A DNA stretch of 64,000 nt from Fratercula arctica (Eukaryota; Chordata; Aves; Charadriiformes; Alcidae). The notes below the pieces were generated by a model that was not told where the DNA came from, made no database searches, and saw only the letters and a list, made by a program, of their open reading frames with translations. Numbering within the stretch: the first letter of the stretch is position 1; every line of letters starts with the position of its first letter. The stretch is from contig CANTUZ010000001.1 of NCBI GenBank assembly GCA_947846985.1, positions 37,534,727 through 37,598,726 on the forward strand, written 5' to 3'. This document shows positions 49,853 through 60,935 of the stretch, piece by piece. A program made the position numbers and the translations under genes.

Positions 49853-51450
49853 TTGGGAACAACAATCCAGGTTGATGCAAACACAGACCCACCATCAGTG
49901 AAGGAAAAGTTGGTTTGTGAACAATTGCAGGACCTTGACCCCTACAAATCGATGGTCCCTGACACTATCCACCCGAGGGTGTTAAGAGAACTGGCTGATG
50001 TCATTGCGAGGCTGCTTTCCATAATCTTTGAGAAGCCGTAGAGATTTGGTGACATCTCAGAAGACCGGAAGAAGGCTAGTGTCATCCCCCATCTACATGA
50101 TGGGCTTAAAGGAGGATCCAGGAAATTATAGGCCCATCAGTCTTACTTCAGTTCCTGGGAAAATTATGGAATGAATCCTCCTGGGGTTTATCACAGGTCA
50201 AATGAAGCACATGACTGGGAAAAGCCAACACCAGTTCACCAATAGCAAATCATGCTTGACAAACATGGGCCTTCTATGACAAAGTAACCTGCTCAGTTGA
50301 TGTGGGACGAGCGGTGGAAATTGTCTATCTGGATTTTTCCAAGACTTTTGATATGGTTCCCCACAGCCTCCTCCTAGAGGAACTGATATGTTACGGTCTA
50401 GACAAGTGGTCTGTGTGGTGGGTGGGGAACTGTCTGACAGGCCACATGACAGGCCACATCCAGAAGGTGGTGCTAAATAGCTCCTTTTCAAACTGGCAAC
50501 CTCCGACAAGTGGGGTCCCCCAGGGATTGATATTGGGCCCAACACTGTTTAATATCTTCGTAAGTGATTTGGATGATGGGATCAAGCATACCCTAATGAA
50601 GTTTGCTGATGATACCAAACTGAGTGGGCAAGTGGAAGCTTTGGAAGGGAGAGCCATCCTGCAGGAAGACCTGGATAGGCTGGGAGAGTGGGCTAACAAG
50701 AACCTTATGAAGTTCAACAAGGACAAGTGTAAGGTCTTGCACCTGGGAAAACAAAATCCAGCAGTGCAGCACAGGCTGGGATCTATCTGGATGGGGAGCA
50801 GCTCAGTGGAAAGGAACCTGGGGGTCATGGTGGACAAGAAGCTCAATATGAGTGAACAGTGTGCTGCTGCAGCAAAGAAAGTCAACAGGATGCTGGGTCG
50901 CATCAACAAGGACATCGCCAGCAGAGACAAAGAAGTCATTATCCCACTCTACTCAGCGCTTGTCAGGCCACACCTGGAATACTGTGTCCAGTTTTGGTCC
51001 CTGCTGTACAAAAAAGATGTGGACAGGCTGGAGAGGGTCCAGGGAAGGGCCTCAAAGATGATCAAAGGACTGGGAAGCCTGCCATATGAGGAAAGGCTGA
51101 GAGAACAGGGTTTGTTCAGCCTTGAGAAAAAAAAGCTTATGGAAGACTTTATCACCATGTTCCACCCACTTTTAAGGGTGGTTACAAAGAAGATGAAACT
51201 CCTTTTTTCCAAGGAGTCACGTGTAAAAGACGAGGGGTAATGGGTACAAGTTACTCCTGGGGAGATGCCAACTGGACACAAAAGGAACATATTTTTCACC
51301 ATGAGAAGAATTGGCCGTTGGAATAATCTCCCCAGGGAAGTAGTGGATTCCCGGACACTGGACACGTTTAAGATTCATCTGGACAGGGTGATGGGCCATC
51401 TTGCCTGGACTGTACTTTTGTCAAGAAAGTTTGGAACAGATGATCCTTGA
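49853..51450 (+). pseudogene. CR1 ORF2 reverse transcriptase remnant with a 312-codon open part
   Basis: 49853-50041 carries the start of the domain (LQDLDPYKSMVPDTIHPRVL, ELADVIARLLSIIFEK). A disrupted stretch with stops follows. An open frame at 50302-51240 then holds the palm: YLDFSKTFDMVPH, TSGVPQGLILGP, and [11 protein letters not shown], with catalytic FADD at 50602-50613. It continues with [34 protein letters not shown] and RASKMIKGLG, the conserved C-terminal region. The tail (RRIGRWNNLPREVVDS) lies beyond the stop at 51238-51240. Thus the palm core is uninterrupted while the fingers region and C-terminus are broken. No host function is suggested. Confidence 0.95.
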
Positions 51451-51485
51451 GGTCCCTTCCAACCTGGTGTTCTATTATTATTCTG

Positions 51486-53173
51486 CATAAATAAAAACCA
51501 ATCAGAATTTGTCCCTTCTTTGCTATTCCAGGAGCCCCAGTGCTCCTAAAGGAAGAGATATGAAGAAGATGAGGATATAGCTAACTCCCCCCACAAAATG
51601 AATCCTATCTGAGTGAAGGCAATAGTCACTTTCAAAGATGTTGCAGTTGCGTCCACATATTCCATGCATACATTGAAAATTTTGAAGAGTTTTGCAGAAA
51701 ACCTTCAAGCATTTCTCCTGAGGTGGTGTGGATCAGTGTTTTATTCAGATCCTGTTAAAACAGAGTCACAGTGCCATTAGCAGAAACTACACAGAGGTAA
51801 GAGTGAATTAATGGGAGAGTGGGAGGAAAGAATTTCATCATGCTCCTGAAAAGAATGCCTTTGGCACTGTACAATAATTAGCCCTAATTTGCTACATTGC
51901 CAAAAAATGTCCTGACTCAAGTTTTGAAGCTTTGGCATATTTTGCTTGTGTCTTTCTTTTCATGTTATTTTCTTGATAACAGACAAATGTAAGTAAGGTT
52001 ATAAAGACAAATTTAAATAATATTATAATATTTATTGTGGCCCTAGTCCCTCATTCTCAGGTAGGACACTTACTGAAGGAGTGAATGAGTGGGCCATAAT
52101 AAATGCAATTTATTTAAAAAAATCTGAAGGGACCGAAGCTCACAATTTCCATAGAAAAGTTATAAGACTCTAATGTTCTGTGAAGTGGTCCTTAGCATCC
52201 TACCTCTGGTTGATAAATTTGAGGAAATTTTTCCTGCACCAGTTGTAACACTGGGATAAAAGCTCCTGACTGGGAAATTATAAGGAATCTTAGCCTTGGC
52301 AATATTAATACTTTATATGGATACATATAAAGTATGTGGATTTATATGGATACATATAAAGCGGATACATGCTCAAAGAGGATTTCTCACTTAGCTGTAA
52401 CTGGCTAGTAATTACACATCTAACAAGTTTGATTTCAGAGTCAAATAGTAGAAATAAACATTATTAAAGAGATAAAATTCACCATTAAAAATGAAATTCA
52501 GCTCAACTAGCCTAAACCTATTAGGATGCAAGAAGACACTCATTAGATAACGTGTGTTGGCTAAAGAGGGTGGCATCTAGCTCAGACCAAATATTTAACT
52601 TTTCCCTGTCTGAACTATGTGAGATGAGTAACAGCTGCTTGCAAAACTTTTGATCTTTGCTTTTGTTTTTGTGTCTAAAGAACTTTGGGGTAGAAGTCCT
52701 AAGCAGATTGAAGTGAACTGTAGTGAGGTTGAAGATCACAGAAAGATTTGAAGATGTAATGATTGCAATGTTCAAGTATATGAAGTTTGAACCTAGCTTT
52801 ACTTTGGTAGGAGTCAATAAAAGCCCCTTTGTTTTCAAAAAAAAGCATGATCATGACAACAACATCCATTTTGGAAAATTACATGATAGGAGTAAAACTG
52901 TTGTTGAAAGAAAATGCACAAAAATTGAATCAAAAAAATAAAAAGGATGAGAACTGACTGAATTAGGACTTTTGACTACATGCTCATCTGCCCAGGCAAG
53001 ATTACATGACTGCTAGAGCAACCAGACCGTGGTGCTGTTACAATGGGATGAGTGTGCACATTTACACTACTGTATTATTGGTCTGATGGACAGTTCTGAG
53101 AGGTAAGTTTGGCAGCTATTTTAATAAAGCATTTCTAAAAGAAACCATTCAGCAGCTTGTTTCTCACTCTTAC
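51486..53173. other. Unique noncoding sequence
   Basis: No gene recognised. It includes a two-copy 29-bp tandem duplication (52312-52361). Splice-like pairs bound 51749-51796 (open in one frame) and end at 53096 (all frames closed); neither is called. Confidence 0.45.
52312..52361. repeat. Two-copy tandem duplication, 29-bp period
   Basis: TTTATATGGATACATATAAA occurs at 52312 and 52341 with identical sequence through the following G. GGATACAT recurs once more just after. Confidence 0.85.
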
Positions 53174-53444
53174 CTTTTAGAGACTGCCTTTTTTCTTTCC
53201 CCTTCCCTGGTCACTAAAAATGCTCTGCTTAGAATAAACTAAGAGGAGGAACCAAATAACAGAAGTTCTTTCAGTATGTCCTCTGAAAAGAAATGGAAAT
53301 CCAGTCTTCTTTCTAGTACTCCCTACCCTTCTTCTATTGCTCTATCAATCTTCTGTGTTCCAATTTTGCCACTTAGCTCTTCTACCTTCTTTGTGCTTTG
53401 ATTTTGTGCTAAAATCGATGCTGAACCTACAGAAAAAGATTTGT
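53174..53444 (-). other. Two candidate minus-strand exons (unidentified)
   Basis: On the minus strand a good acceptor (TTTCATCCAATCTCTTGCAG, AG at 53445-53446) precedes a 118-nt segment (53444 down to 53327) open in one frame, reading DKSFSVGSASIL... and ending ...KIDRAIEEG at a donor-like GTAGGG. After 99 nt a second segment (53227 down to 53174) begins after a possible acceptor and ends AAAAG followed by the strong donor GTAAGAG. The reading phase of the first continues without stop into the second. No known protein is recognised. Acceptor choice for the second piece is ambiguous, as a better-looking AG upstream would introduce a stop. Chance remains a serious explanation. Confidence 0.2.
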
Positions 53445-56400
53445 CTGCAAGAGATTGGATGAAATAAAACCAAAACAAGATAAAATTTGAAAAGCCTAGG
53501 AATGCTGGTGTGGCAGCACTGGTCTTGTCACATCCTTGCAGTCTCTTAGCAAATTGACATACATCTTCAGAATTCACTTTCTTCTTATCTTTTATGTTCT
53601 TCTTTCTCCATCCGTGTGTGTATCTTGCTTTGTCCTCAAAGGAAATGTCAGATTTCAAAATAAAAAAAAAAGCATAGGAACAACGATTTTTAATTAACTC
53701 TATTTTTTTCTTCAAAATAGAGGTCAAAATTCCCTAAGCATGCACTAGACAGAGATTTTATGGACTAAAACAAAGCAATATAATGAAGAGTTCTTCATTT
53801 CTTATGTCTTCAATATAGTATTAATCATAATGTTACATGTTCAGTATAATTTTTGCTTGATAACATGTCAGAGAACGTCAGTGCTGCTTGACGTAGACCA
53901 CTAACAATCCACAAACAAAAGGAACTTTAGAGGAAAAGACACACAATAACCTCTGTAATATTAGAAACTATTTCACACAGCAGTTTATCAACAGATAGTA
54001 TATGACATTTTCATTAATTGAATGATCACTCGGTCAGTCCAAATCTGCTGAGGTTCATAGAAATAGCTGAGTTACAAGAAGTTGGCTCAGAGCTTAATGC
54101 AAGTCACAGCACAATGACTCTTACATTATCATTACATCACTTCATTTGCACAGTTACTCTAATTGACTTTAATAGGTTTTGGATCAGAGAAAACACACAG
54201 ACAAAAAGATTGATTATACAAAACCAGAATGTTTTTATTAAACTTGCCTCAAGAATATACAATCTCATAAAAATCTCTAAATCAGCAGCTACAGGCTTTA
54301 GGAATTTGTGGCAGCCAGCACAGAGACATTTTGTCAGCTCCAATTTAATTTTGAAAAGATAAGGCTTCCAGAAACTTCTTCATGGGATGTGTTTAAACTT
54401 AGAATCTCTCTCATGGACCACCCTCTGTTCACAGTGACCACTAACAACTAACTAATGATTACACACAGTAGCAATTATTTGCATGAAAACATACTGTTAG
54501 GAAATTATCTTATGACCTTTTTTACTTCTTTTTTTAATATGACTCATAAGGAAAGAAGAAAAATAAGAGGGCTGGACTGTGTGATGAGCAACAATCTTTA
54601 TAGACAAAGCAAGGGTTTTTTTGCAAATCACAGGCAGTCTGCAAGCTACAGTTTAGGAAACTGTTCAAGCTGATCCTGTGCTACAAAGCATCATTGCATT
54701 GCTCCATTAGAGGAAGCGGATATAAATCACAGGAAAAGCAATACAATCTGTTTTGTGAAAAAAATGTTGTAGCCCATGCTGAGAATCAAAAATCACCAGT
54801 GTGTGTATTTTTGCCACAAAATGCTAAATAAGGGGATGTGAGGAAATTTAGAACTTTGTAGCCTAATTTTCACATTGGTCTCTGCTTGTACCTAAAAGAC
54901 TTCTCATGTGCGGACAACTGCCTGGATGTTTATCCAGTATCAGTTCTGCAGAGGTCCAAGGACTAAATTTGCATGCATATGCCCATATATGTGAAAATGT
55001 TCTACATGTGGAAATTCTAATTCCAGCAACTGTCAGTGTTAGCACTTATCTGTCATACAAAAATGCTCCTTCTAGAAATATGAGAGTACAAAATTCTAAG
55101 GGCATGAGTGAGTGTTACACTGAAACCTTTCAATTATAGTCTTAATTTTTATATACTGTAGTCCTCTTTTGTCTAACCATGCAAGCGTATTGTTCTTGTA
55201 CTGTTAATAAATAAGCGAAGAAAAATGTATTTGTTGAATTAACTAGTTAATAAATCAGTTCTTTTTTGTTGCACATGTGACAGCAGTTGATCTTGGAACA
55301 ATCATTCCTGGTTTGTTTTTGACATAAATTTCTCGAGGCCTATTCTGCTTGTGCAAACTCATCTAATGTTTGAGTAGACTCAGAATATATTCCTCTCTCA
55401 CCCTCTGCTCCACCTTTTCCCTTCTCTTTCCATAACCATTTTCAGTCTGTCAAGGATTTTTTCTCCAATTTCCTAAGCTAGGTTTTGGGTTTTTTTTATT
55501 GGGCTCTTCAACTTCTCTGATTTTTAAAGACAAGAGAAATGAAATGAGATATATAATCAAGACAGTTTTCACTTCGCTTGTTTCTATAAGAGACATTTAA
55601 AAAGAGATTCTGATGAAGGGGAAAAACAGCTCTACTATGTAATGATCTTTTCTATGGTAATCCACCCACAGGGGCATTTTAATATGTAAATCACGTTATT
55701 GTCTCACACATGACAATATCTGATGGATTTTAAATTCCTCATTTGTTAAAGTATAATGAACAGCACTTTTGCTGTTTTTATTGATGCAATAGCACTTTGT
55801 TCACACAAGAAGGTATAGCTGTGCCAAGCTACATGAGGTGATACTATTAATGAATCATTTGAGAGCCAGCAAATATAAATAATAAGGAGATCATTTCCAT
55901 AGAAATACGCTCTAACCCCATGCTGGCAGCAAAGAAGTACAGAGACATTTTCATGTCAGCAAGCAGGTGTCCTCTGGCTTGCCCAGGCAAAATAATCCCC
56001 TTACTAAAATATACACACATAAGCAAATATGCACAAACATATATATATTCTCATTGTACAATGATTTCTAGAAGCCCAAAAAAAACCAACCCCCAAACCA
56101 GGCAAAGCTCTGTGGACTGATGGATGAATAGGTATCAAAGCTGTGACAACAGAAACAAACTCCTCTTCTTACACACTGCTCTCCCTTAACGAGTCCCACG
56201 TATATGTAAGTAAACACAAAGGGAATGAATCTAAAGAGGAGACAAAAATATCTGGATCATCTCTCAGAAAGATGCTGCAAATATACTTTGACATGTATTT
56301 ATTCGGATGGCATTTTCTTTGCCCTCTCTGTGTCTTTTGGAGAGTATACAGCATGTTCTTTTTAAAGATATAAACATGAAAAACACAGGCTCAAAAATTG

Positions 56401-58420
56401 TGTGCATGTTATATTGTGATCTTAAGAACCCAACTTTATTTTCTGTAAAGGACAGAAGTCTCAGTACTGCTGATATCAGCAGAAATCAAGGGGTACAGAG
56501 AACAAGTCCCTTATTGACCTTACATCATCTAAACCTTCAAACACTAGAAAACAAAACAAAACAAAACCCTCACACCAGATCACTGCAACTGTGAGACTTA
56601 TTTCAGAAATATCAAGAACATTTAAAGATCATGAATAAAGGTCACTTCTTTGTACTGCCACCACCTTTTCAAACACTACAATTGACCTACAAAAGATACT
56701 TTAAATGCTTTCAAAAACCATAGCATTTCTTTCAGGTTCCTTTGCAGGCAACTAGGATTTGCCTAGAAGTGGATGGAACGATAATTCACCACTGCTTTTG
56801 TATTTTTCACTCTCATTTTGGAGACTTAGGAGTGTGAACACTTCTGCAAGTAAATTGAAAATGTGCATAGCCACTTTTTCAGGCTAGTTAAAAAAGCCAT
56901 AACAGGTTTAACATGAAACACGTATCCTAATAAAGTTAAACTCGGAAGAGCTCTAATGGAGGACAAAAAATATCATTCTCAGATGCATTATCGAACTTTT
57001 TGCAGCTTTGTCTTACAGCAGAAGGGAAACCACTAAACAACTGTGGAAAACAGTAGTTTACTAACATTATGACTTTGCCATAAGTATCAGGGAAAAGGGC
57101 ACAAAATATCATTTTATTGTGCTCTTAAGCAGCATCTAACAAAATAGAACTGGTCATCACCGGAGTAGTACCGCACAAATGCTAAATGAAGAAATTAACA
57201 TAAATCACAAGAGTTGGATGGCACATTAAATAGTTCTACATATTTAAGATTATTATCTGCAGCTAGTGATTCTCAAACATTTCAAACTACTGCATCATCA
57301 CCAAAGTTTATATTTCCACTGGATACCTCACTTATCCTCAAGCTGTTTATTTGAAAATGCTATGCATTTTATTGTTTACTTGCAGCTATACATAAACTGG
57401 TATGTTAAAGAGGAGGGAAAATGTCATGCCAGGAGCAGCCAAAACTTGGCAACTGTGAATTTATTTGTGTCCTAACAGTCATTTTCCCTGGTTACTTCCT
57501 AATCACATATTGCACATACAACAACCATTCCATGCCACTAAATGTCTTCTGCTTTACTGCAGTATTGCATTCCTTTCTGGTTTTCGCCACGCTTGCAATT
57601 ATTGAGGTGAAGAAAGGTCTGTTTCTTAATAGATGTCATATTTTCAGGCAGAATCCATGTAGAAAGTAAGTAGTGCCAACTGTGCTGTACGAATTAAGGG
57701 TATCACCAAAAGAAAAAAAATTCTCTGCAGACTGGACTGGGTGAATTGATTTTTTTTTTCTGCTCTGGGAAGCTAAGCAATTTTGGTATTGCTCTGTTTT
57801 CGCAGATACTATAAATAAACGGAAAGACCTTAGGTGGGAATCGTTTGACTAAATGCAGACATCTAAAATGTAAACATTTATGAGTATGTCAAGGATAAGA
57901 CACTATGTCCTGGCCCCCAAGACTAATTGACACTGCCTAGCTCCTATTCAGCTACGTACAGATAACTACTTCTCTGGCAAGAGAAAGCTAGCTGGAAGAG
58001 TCCAAAACAGAGCCAAGAACTGAGATGGCAACTGACTGGTGCTCAAAGGTTTGCTCCTTGGATCACTTTTAGTGAGCAATGTAGAGTTCCCTTATGACTG
58101 AGACTGACACGCTAAGTTTCTTTCCAATGAATCACAGTAGGAGCTATTCATCTGAGGGGAATTTAATATTTAATGTTAATTATGCCTTCAAACACCTATT
58201 TCTCACCACTGATTACAAAGGAAGGCTATACCAACTAGTTGAGCTGCAAAGAATTGCAGTGGTGACACCTAAATTTAGGTGAGATAAGTCTCACCTCTGT
58301 GGACACTAGACCACAGAAGAAAAGGTCCTTTGAAGATTCTGTTTGCTCCCGTTCATCTAGGTAAAGCTGCTACATGGAGAAATCGAGGAGGTAAAACTTC
58401 AAAATGCTTCTACTAAAAGT
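53445..58420. other. Unique noncoding sequence
   Basis: No gene recognised in about 5 kb. It holds a palindromic SOX-type motif pair (55697-55718) in a conserved-looking stretch. Frames at 54018-54362, 56307-56594 and 57421-57669 have no known domain. Confidence 0.5.
55697..55718. promoter_or_regulatory. Inverted pair of SOX-type sites
   Basis: TATTGTC (55697-55703) and GACAATA (55712-55718) are exact inverted copies separated by 8 bp. ACAAT is the SOX HMG-box core, so this could be a dimer site. The surrounding 55640-55900 is repeat-free and rich in TAAAT/ATTAAT cores. Function is inference. Confidence 0.25.
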
Positions 58421-58443
58421 AAAAAAAAAAAAAAAAAAAAAAA
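58421..58443. repeat. poly(A) tract, 23 nt
   Basis: Uninterrupted run of A. No retroposed body was recognised upstream. Confidence 0.9.
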
Positions 58444-58501
58444 GTGCGCAAGTTCAACCAATATCAGAGAGAGTACTATGGTATATATACATGCAAGTTC
58501 T

Positions 58502-58524
58502 ACATTTGGTCTTTAGCCAAATGT
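58502..58524. repeat. Small perfect inverted repeat (8-bp arms)
   Basis: ACATTTGG and CCAAATGT are separated by 7 nt. It is too short for a microRNA precursor. Confidence 0.6.
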
Positions 58525-59151
58525 GGGAAAAAGTCTTGGTACCATATCAACCTTTAGAGAATGATTAATATAATAGTTCACCCAACCCAATAATCTAAAA
58601 ATTTAATATTTTAAATAGTAATTTTAAAATATGTTATAGTTTTAGCCTAACAGAAAAATGTTAGATATACTTGGATATACTTACCTGACAAATATGAGAT
58701 GATAATGTAACTTCAGCTTCATAAAAGTATTTTTCAAATGAGTAATTTCATTAAAATCATTTCGGGCAATATGCTTTTCACCTCATTTTAGACATCTGTG
58801 GTGCAGACAACTACAGCTGAATCACTCACCTGAAATTGTGTTTTCACTCAAAGAAGAAAAATTGGCATTTGAAGGCACAGGTCTTTCGACCTATTTTGGA
58901 AAGAGATGATTCATACCCTACAAATGCCTATTTCCCTCCATAAAGGGAGATTAAGATTAATAACTTGGATGGAGTCCTTAACATTCTATACTTACATTCA
59001 GTGAACTGGCTCCCATCCCTTGAAGTGTTTCTGCAAAACTTTGTGTGGTTTTCATTGTTTTCTTAACCTGGAGAATGAGAGATATGAAAATTAAGTATTG
59101 TGGCTTTGGTTATATATTGCTAATAGATGAGAGGGACTATTTCCATATTTC
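58525..59151. other. Unique noncoding sequence
   Basis: No gene recognised. A donor-like GTAAGTAT on the minus strand (GT near 58683-58684) follows TTGTCAG, but no convincing partner acceptor was found. Confidence 0.45.
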
Positions 59152-59184
59152 GGGGGGTGGGGGGTGGGAGGATGGGACAGGGGG
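59152..59184 (+). repeat. G-rich tract, G-quadruplex motif
   Basis: Runs of 6, 6, 3, 3 and 5 G separated by 1-5 bases meet the standard quadruplex pattern on the plus strand. It ends 76 bp upstream of the candidate exon at 59261. Confidence 0.85.
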
Positions 59185-59260
59185 AATGGTGCATGTGTAT
59201 ACGTATGTAATTCCAAAGATGATTTGGATTTTAGTTTTATCTGGCCTTAATTTCCTTCAG

Positions 59261-59331
59261 AGATGGTTTGAGCGTACAGATGCTCAGAAACTGGCATATA
59301 TTTTCAATTCTTTGGCCTGCCAGCATGTCAG
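59261..59331 (+). other. Candidate internal exon (71 nt), gene unidentified
   Basis: The segment is preceded by TTAATTTCCTTCAG, a good 3' splice site, and followed by GTAAGATT after CAG, a near-consensus 5' splice site. In the first frame it reads RWFERTDAQKL then AYIFNSLACQHV, a plausible amphipathic protein segment; 71 nt means it would change phase. A second frame is also open and the third is closed by an early stop. I cannot name the gene. The pattern loosely recalls the helix ahead of some cyclic-nucleotide-binding domains, but that is guesswork. If real, the window would lie inside a plus-strand gene with very long introns. Confidence 0.27.
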
Positions 59332-60616
59332 GTAAGATTCTTTTCACTCATAAATTGTTTTCTGATCTCCTAAACAGCACTGCACCACATTTTTGTCTTC
59401 AGAAAAAGGAAGACTTCAGAAAAGGCATATTGTTGATTTTGATAGGCATTTTTTACAAGGAAAAATGGTTTAAGTGCTGAAGAAGTTACCTTACAATTTT
59501 GCACTGTAAAATGTAGCTAGGTAATTATATTGTACTGTAATCATTAAAACTGTAGGCCTAAGTATGCTTTTTACAACCAGCCAAAAGCATCTAAACCTGT
59601 CGTATTTCTAAAACTCTACCTCTTTGTCAGGTGTCATTCTTTAGTGTAAACAGACACTGCATACAGGATAAATTAAAAACTCAGGTGGAAATGAATGGGA
59701 TGACCTTTTCTATTAAACGGACCATACACAAAACTGCCAACAAAGAATATGACTCAAACTAAGTGTGCGGAATTCTACTGTTTTATCATGTGTTTCTCTA
59801 GGTTAAATTGCAGTTTTCTCCTTGAAACAAATCAAAACAAAACCAAACCTCTATTTTCATGGTAAAGAAGACAGTCTCTCGTTTCCAGAATAGCACATTC
59901 CTATTGATACAGCCACATGCACAGAATGTGCAAAGACCTGTGACCTTTCTCTGATAAATACAGTCCTCAGGACTTTATTTTCTTTTGATATCAGTTTGAG
60001 TATCAATTGGTTTTTTGCCTTGCAAACCCCCACCTCCTCCTGCAGCCTGCTTGAATTTTCACAAAAATTTGGGATGGTATAATGTTGCTAATTCCTCTTA
60101 TACACCAGGATGCATATTCTTCAGAATCAATAATTTCTGTGTTTAATTTTACAAGTATTCCTTTACCTAATTTTCTCCTATTTAGCTTGTCCAACTCTTT
60201 GTATATGCCTAGTTTTGTACATATAATATTTTCATTTGTTGAATGTGTTCTTTTCTGACTTGACAAATATTATATATATACTTGTTTGTTTGGTTGTTTT
60301 TTTTAATGAGAAATGTCTTGGATTCAGTTAGGAATATTCAGTAATGTTTCCACACAGGAGTTAGCATTCACTCCACAATGAAAGAACAGTATCATATTCT
60401 CAGTCAAGATCCTAGATCACTAAATGTTTTATCATGATTACTACTTTTGGTACATGAAAGAGAAAAATAAGTATATTTGTCACAGATTTTTGGTGCTTCT
60501 CTCTTGTACTTCTAAAACTGTGAATGCTGTATTAGACTTGGTACAGCACAGCCACTAAGTACTGGAGATACACCTAGTGTAGTAGTATATGTTAGATAAG
60601 TACCATTCGTTACTTC
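59332..60616. other. Unique noncoding sequence
   Basis: No gene recognised. A minus frame at 60003-60266 (87 codons) has no known domain. No reverse transcriptase remnant was found upstream of the Penelope-like relic. Confidence 0.45.
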
Positions 60617-60935
60617 CCCACAGACAAGGAATTTAAAATCCATCAATTCCTCACACGTGAGGCAGATTGCGATTTACATGTTAAAGTGCCCCAGTGAATT
60701 GATTTGCATAGGAAAGACTTCTGGGGCACTGAAACAAAGGATTAGTGAGCATGACAAGAGTGCTATTAGCATAGAGAATACAGATTCTTCTACAACACAC
60801 CCTTCAAACAATGTAAATATATTCATCATGAATATATAGATCTTGGTGGGTTTCCTGACCAGGAACAAAACAAATGTCTTGTCTCAAGAGCAGCAAGTCT
60901 AAAGATATAAACACCGGGTGAGCCTCTAAGTACAG
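60617..60935 (+). pseudogene. Relic of a Penelope-like element GIY-YIG endonuclease
   Basis: One frame from 60617 reads PTDKEFKIHQFLTREADC. After a one-base register change, the frame at 60657-60839 reads IYMLKCPSELICIGKTSGAL then KQRISEHDKSAI. This is the layout of the C-terminal GIY-YIG endonuclease of Penelope-like retroelements: a linker ending in Thr/Cys, the IY of GIY, a CP pair, the YIG block (here CIG), GKT, then Arg and the SEH motif. A weaker stretch near 60871-60930 (LVSRAASLKI, then PGEPLS after a stop) fits the following region. The first-motif Tyr and the Arg survive, while YIG Tyr is Cys, and frameshift and stops make it dead. Reverse transcriptase sequence was not seen upstream. 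Confidence 0.6.

Larger units (their letters stand above)
48475..51485 (+). mobile_element. CR1 LINE, about 3 kb, endonuclease to 3' end
   Basis: This is the longest transposon in the window, in plus orientation. The 5' part resembles CR1 leader sequence (GGCTTTAAACTA). ORF2 then follows: an APE-type endonuclease (about 48665-49300), a linker, a reverse transcriptase (about 49850-51240), the conserved C-terminus (51265-51450) and a short 3' UTR with GAGGTCCCTTCCAACCTGG and decayed TTCTATTATTATTCTG repeats. ORF1 is not seen, so the copy is 5'-truncated; the exact 5' boundary is uncertain by tens of bases. Coding pieces lie in different frames with several stops, so it cannot move by itself. 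Confidence 0.95.

Noticed and set aside
51749..51796. 48-nt splice-bounded segment open in one frame
   Set aside because: Short enough to be open by chance; no recognisable peptide.
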